From assembly GCF_024139115.2 (NCBI RefSeq), contig NC_085140.1, forward strand, positions 29,685,806 through 29,749,805: a stretch of DNA of 64,000 bases. The letters run 5' to 3'. Positions 59,584 to 64,000 of this stretch are shown piece after piece. Each line of letters opens with the position of its first letter. The stretch's first letter is position 1. Below the pieces are notes generated by a model. The model ran no database searches. It was not told the origin of the DNA and was given only the letters and a program-made list of their open reading frames with translations. The position numbers were made by a program, and so were the translations under genes. The DNA is from Armigeres subalbatus. Taxonomy: Eukaryota > Arthropoda > Insecta > Diptera > Culicidae.

Positions 59584-60732
59584 TTGTACAAAATGATGTT
59601 GAAATATCTAAATTTATATAAAAAAATACACTAGTTGAAACAAAAAGTTTTCAATAGGTATTCAAAAAAGATTAGATACATACAGATAATTTGTTTGATT
59701 CAAACATATTTATTTTTAAAACCAAATTAAATATCTGTTTGTTTTTTTGAATGCACTAGTGGGTATTTTTTTTAAACGTGATTTTTTAATTTAAGTTTTG
59801 AAAAACAAGCGCAAGTTTTCGAGGATAAGTTTGCTATCTAATTTCTTTATTTCTATAGGACTTCAGATGTGTAATGCAAAACACGAATCATCATTCTATG
59901 GCTGAGACTTGGAATCTCCATTGAGAGTACGAAGAAATCGAAGAGGAACGGGACCTCGGTTCTATTCGATCGGCTCGAATTGCCCCGCAGTATTGATTGC
60001 ACAGTACACGATCTGCATGACCACTTTAACACGGTTACAAAGTATTCGGCGGCGATGATATATTGAATTTTAATGGTTTTAGGAAAGTTTTTCAAGTGTT
60101 ATGTGATCAACAGCTGCAAGCAGTGGACAAAAAATGTTCCAGAACATTGAGCACAAAGTTTTTCCGGTTTGATCTGGAATTGAACTGTTCGGAGTGGTAA
60201 TGTTATAGATTCTGAAAATCACATATCAGATGATGAGCCATTCCCAATAAGGTCTGCCTGCATGATTAGGAAAACCATGTGACACCATTGTCTCCGTGAA
60301 GCCTGTTCACGCCAAATTTCGGACACCCATCTTTCAAATTTTAACGTGGTCAGCTTTTATTACTAGTATTCAGCTATCTTGGTTGGTGTTGAACATAATT
60401 AAAAATAAAAAAACACCTTAATAATAAAGATTTAAAAAATATCTTCGTTTAGGCACTAGTTTATGTATTTTTAAATTATGGAAGTGCGTCTGAAAATATC
60501 GTGCCTATTTTGTTAAATCTTTTCTTAAAAGTAAGCTAGAAGTGATACACTAATTACGTATTTATTGCGAGGATTTCATCCCATTATACGTCCCATGGTG
60601 TGATTTGTTCATACACACTCATACAATCCTTTTTCTGCGCGGAACTTCACATAATGTCAGCCTGCTCTACTTTCCCCTTCGCCCTTCGTAATAAGTGTAT
60701 CAAATTCAGGGAGTTCAAAAATTTCTCGTCTG
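59584..60732. other. Upstream flank; LINE-like tail copy 3 at 60377-60440
   Basis: The tail reads TTGGTTGGTGTTGAACATAA, A-rich, CACCTTAATAATAAAGATTT then an A run. GATACACTAATTACGTATTT at 60543 may be a scrap of the 3610 MITE family. No gene recognised. Confidence 0.45.
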
Positions 60733-60746
60733 ACATTAGTTCAACT

Positions 60747-61016
60747 CCACTTGTCATAAGACGAGTTTGTACAATCCCATTGAATTCCACCACTTAATTG
60801 TATCTTGACAGATACGTATTTCGACCTCAACAGTAAGGCCGTCTTCAGTGTCTCGTACTTGACTCGACTTATACGAGACACTGAAGACGGCCTTACTGTT
60901 GAGGTCGAAATACGTATCTGTCAAGATACAATTTAAGTGGAATTCAATGGGATTGTACAAACTCGTCTTATGACAAGTGAAGACATTCCACTAAAAAGCT
61001 CAAAATAATTTTCTTA
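60747..61016 (+). mobile_element. Palindromic retroposon-like element, full copy with 14-bp target duplication
   Basis: The arms (CTTGTCATAAGACGAGTTTG through AGATACGTATTTCGACCTCA and AGTAAGGCCGTCTTCAGTGT) pair almost perfectly from 60751 to 60982 with a loop of roughly 15 bp. The right side then continues GAAGACATTCCACTAAAAAG and ends AATAATTTTCTTA. ACATTAGTTCAACT lies directly on both sides (60733-60746, 61017-61030). Other copies are at 24191 and 40505. Confidence 0.9.
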
Positions 61017-61030
61017 ACATTAGTTCAACT

Positions 61031-62157
61031 GCCGACCACTCTTTTAAATAACTGTAGGTACAGATGCAATAAGATGTCATAGTGAAAACTGATGCCGGTG
61101 CATGAGCAATAACTGAAAAGCGTAAAAAAATATCAAGATTCGTGCCCTCAGAACCATGCTGATGTTGTCTTTTATGAACACCTAAATGAGTAAAAGAAAT
61201 ATGAATGTTTTAAAAGAAATAATCGATTGAAATATAAAAACCAAGATGAATACACTACTAGGTGCTCCAATGTGCCAAGTTTATGGAAGAGAAGACGGCG
61301 GGGGTGTGTTACGGGGTAAGATCTACCACGGTTACATTGCCAGCTACAGGCAAATCCTGACCCAACGAATACCTTCCTCATTATCCAACTCCGTGGTACT
61401 TATGAGGGTGTCGCTAAGTCGGTGGCCTCTCGTTAAGTAAGTACCACATCAACACTTCCTTCCCCTCCCTAGTTACGGTGAAGATGGGCGTGGCCAGGAG
61501 TAGTAATCCTCATGCTTTTGTTATTTTTGTCTAAGACTGGAATCAAAGACCACTCCCCTTCTTGATGTTTGATAGCATTCTAGATAAGGATCTCAAAAGT
61601 AAAACATGAGTATCACTAGTGTCCAAGCTACGAATTACACCGTAACAATGCTAATGCTAATGCTAATGAGACGACGGTGGGGGTGAAAAATTCATTTTCA
61701 GTGCAAAACGAAAACAAACCCGCTGGCTCTCCCATATTAAAATCCAAGGTTGCTGAATCGTGAATTTGGAAGATTGGAACACCTAGTGGTGTATTCATCT
61801 TGATAAAAACCATTTTTAGAAACATGTCCAAATTCCAAAATATGAGAGTTTAATGTTTTTGTTGAAAATTTCAACTAGACACATATTGCTAAGATCCATT
61901 TTTGCAAATTATAGTGGAAAATTATAGTGGACACATTAATTGCCAAAAGGCTGAATCATTATGGCAGTGTCGTGTAAAAAGCTGGATTCAGTTTAATGAT
62001 GCGGATCTTTCATACGGATCGGATCTTTGGATCAAAAAGTAAAGAGAATGCAAAATGCTGAAACGGTTGTCATTCAGGACTACACTTTTGAACCGTACAT
62101 TCAATAATTTCACCCCTCTCTAACTCACATATACTTATAACATGCATAGAGAACCTA
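61031..62157. other. Upstream flank, nothing recognised
   Basis: No supported gene. GGTGCTCCAATGTGCCAAGT at 61261 and its approximate complement near 61770-61800 (TTGGAACACCTAGTGGTGTA, then TTCATCTTG) suggest a ~550-bp inverted pair, with ATGAATACACTACTAGGTGC at 61246 opposite it. Confidence 0.45.
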
Positions 62158-63140
62158 CAGGGGTTAGACAAAAAGGTTGAGATAGGCAAAATTTTGCCGA
62201 AGTTCAAGTCAGCATAACTTTGCGTAGAATGATCCGATTTTGATAAAAAAAACCTGAGATTGGTCCACGGCCACCGTAGATATTCCGGGTTTTCCGAGGG
62301 GATGTTCAAGATGCATTTTTTCCACTGCTTGTCATTTTAAATGACGTTTACTTCCATCATGTTTCATGCTTTGTACAAAACCTAGAACTAATATGCCGCC
62401 CAATGGTGGCTGTAGATCGAGAATCCATCAAAACTACGCAGAGATATGGCCATTTTCGTAAAAAAGGTCCCGGGAACATGAAGAAATGATAACAGATCGG
62501 AATAATGCAAATATGAGTATCTAACTTCATGGCTTTGCGAGACGATGATTACAGAAACATTTCCAAAATGATAGTGTCCACTGCCACCCTTATAGCAGGC
62601 TCCAAGGGCCTTCCAGGAAGAGCCGGTTTAGGCACCACCTGGAACCATGCATTTATGGGTGTCAAATTCATGTTTTCTCAAGACGATGAATATAGGATCT
62701 TCATTGAAGATATATTTTAGGACTGTAAGACTCTCTGGTAAATTTGTAACAGGTTCCGGATGTTCTACGAAAGTGATATTTATTCAGGGTGTATGGCCAA
62801 TTACGTACCGTTTTCACGAAAATGGCCATATTTCTGCGTATACCTAATGGATTTTGGATCTTCGTATTTGTTCTGGGGAAAGCATAAAACAAGATGTCAG
62901 TAAACGTCACATAAAATGACAAGCAGAAGAAAAAAAAGCATTTTTAACATACCCTCAGAAAACCCAGAACATCTCCGGTGGCCAAGGACCTATCTCAGGT
63001 TTCGCATGGGGATAGTATACTAGAAGAGTTTCCGCATCCGATGGTCTCAATTTTATCGATATCGGATTTTCTACGCAAAGTTATGCTGATTTCAACTTCG
63101 ACAAAATTTTGACTATCTCAACCTTTTTGTCTAACCCCTG
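62158..63140. mobile_element. 983-bp foldback DNA element with arms over 250 bp, TA target site
   Basis: CAGGGGTTAGACAAAAAGGT continues TTGAGATA and CAGCATAACTTTGCGTAGAA. The right end is the complement, ending TTTTTGTCTAACCCCTG. TA flanks both ends (62156-62157 and 63141-63142), as for Tc1/mariner-type integration. Similarity between the arms continues inward through TGCTTGTCATTTTA and ATGGCCATTTTCGT to about 62460 and 62830. No transposase frame lies in the centre. Confidence 0.9.
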
Positions 63141-63547
63141 TACAACAAATTTTTATTTTATCATTTCCTCACAAATGATTCGATAATTTGCTGATCTGGT
63201 GAACCGGATCTGTGAAAAAATGAGCTACGAATCATTCACGCACTCCAAAGAACCGGATCATTTTAACGGTTCCGGATCTGAACGCCTATCTCTAGTTTGT
63301 ACTAAGACTTTAAAAAAAAATGTTAAAGCTCCCGCTCACAAATAACATTCTTTTCCCTGAAGATTTGGAAGAAAGAATTATGTGCTCACCCGACTAGAAG
63401 GTCATATCAAAATTATATCAACCTATGTTATTATGTTATACAAAATTTTTATAACAAAATTTGTTAGAAACGTGGTGCAGGATGTTGTTAAAATATCTAA
63501 ATTTCTATCAAAAATCACACTACTGGAAACAAAAAACTATCAACGGA
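63141..63547. other. Upstream flank, nothing recognised
   Basis: AACCGGATCTGTGAAAAAAT and AACCGGATCATTTTAACGG words occur at 63202-63280. No supported gene. Confidence 0.4.
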
Positions 63548-63640
63548 CGGAGGTCCTTCGTAGCTTAGTAGGGAAAGCACCTGTCATGCGAACTGGGGTC
63601 GTGGGATCAAACCCCACCGAAGGGGCGGTTACCCTCCAAT
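63548..63640 (+). mobile_element. tRNA-like SINE head
   Basis: GGTCCTTCGTAGCTTAGTAG (A box), then GCACCTGTCATGCGAACTGG and GGGTCGTGGGATCAAACCCC (B-box region). It is related to the minus-strand copy at 12838. The anticodon region and acceptor pairing are not convincing, so it is a SINE or tRNA relic, not a working tRNA. Confidence 0.65.
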
Positions 63641-64000
63641 ACCTTTTCCGAACTAAATCTATCACATGTTGTACATATGCATAATCAAGTTTCAGACATA
63701 GTAATTAATTTCCACTCCGGGTGGCTTAATACCCGGCATATAGGCAATTAACTTTGAATGTACCTATCAAATTTTGTTACAATTTTATCATAAAAATAAC
63801 ATATTTTGTTAGAAATTTATAAGAGAATCAGATACAAAATATATTGTTTCTGTGCAGTTGCAAATTCTTACAGTTCGTGATAGGTCTCCAGATTGTGATC
63901 AACAACACGAAACTTTTGTTTTTGTCTGAACAAAAATATTTTTCGAGAACATGAAACTAACAACATTACAAATAAGGCAACCTTTGCAAATTATATCAGC
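63641..64000. other. End of window, nothing recognised
   Basis: AT-rich sequence. GGGTGGCTTAATACCCGGC at 63719 may still belong to the SINE. No gene. Confidence 0.4.

Noticed and set aside
63548..63640. Possible functional tRNA gene
   Set aside because: A- and B-box-like words are present, but stem pairing is not convincing and a degraded relative occurs at 12838, so it is a SINE head.

Overview
The window reads as a piece of a mosquito nuclear genome, most likely Aedes. The evidence is an AT-rich, repeat-packed sequence, copies of the Aedes tRNA-derived SINE Feilai and its relatives, I-clade and RTE-clade LINE relics, many MITEs, Helitron ends, and a host gene whose few coding bases are spread over very large introns. 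There are no bacterial-style genes. Almost all long open frames are chance or repeat-derived.

The one clearly recognisable host gene is fringe (fng), on the minus strand. It encodes the Golgi beta-1,3-N-acetylglucosaminyltransferase that modifies Notch EGF repeats. Coding exon 1 (56159 or 56138 down to 56004) carries the cytoplasmic tail and signal anchor. Coding exon 2 (40379 to 40023) carries the variable stem and the first conserved block of the Fringe domain. Both introns interrupt between codons (phase 0). Intron 1 is 15.6 kb. Intron 2 starts at 40022, and I find no later fringe exon down to base 1, so it is probably over 40 kb and the catalytic exons lie outside the window. The bases above 56160 hold the 5' UTR, a promoter candidate and upstream flank.

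Region by region: 0-4 kb is a ~155-bp satellite, a MITE and degenerate GTGAGAA arrays. 5-18 kb holds SINEs, foldback elements and two near-identical TGCCTTTCTCG elements, with long unrecognised stretches. 18-21 kb is a 2.8-kb, 23-bp hairpin satellite linked to hAT-like ends. 24-28 kb holds a palindromic element, a SINE, a tight cluster of TIR elements and a Helitron. 28.9-32 kb is degenerate GAATTCC sequence and a ~133-bp satellite that reverses orientation. 33-36 kb holds a MITE, a Helitron and a hAT element with an exact 8-bp target duplication and an inner Feilai. 40-40.4 kb is fng exon 2. 43-53.6 kb holds TIR elements, a compact ORF1-only LINE-like insertion, a second 23-bp array, RTE and I-clade relics and a 185-bp direct repeat pair. 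56 kb is fng exon 1. 57-64 kb is upstream flank with a palindromic element carrying 14-bp duplications and a 983-bp TA-flanked foldback element.

The strongest candidates for something new are: (1) a palindromic element with a fixed 3' end and variable 9-14 bp target duplications, which looks retroposed although it is a near-perfect hairpin; (2) a 1.2-kb LINE-like insertion whose only intact frame is a PHD-finger ORF1 protein; (3) a 23-bp hairpin satellite apparently carried by a hAT-type element; (4) repeat arrays that repeatedly switch orientation. All positions and comparisons were made by eye without alignment software.
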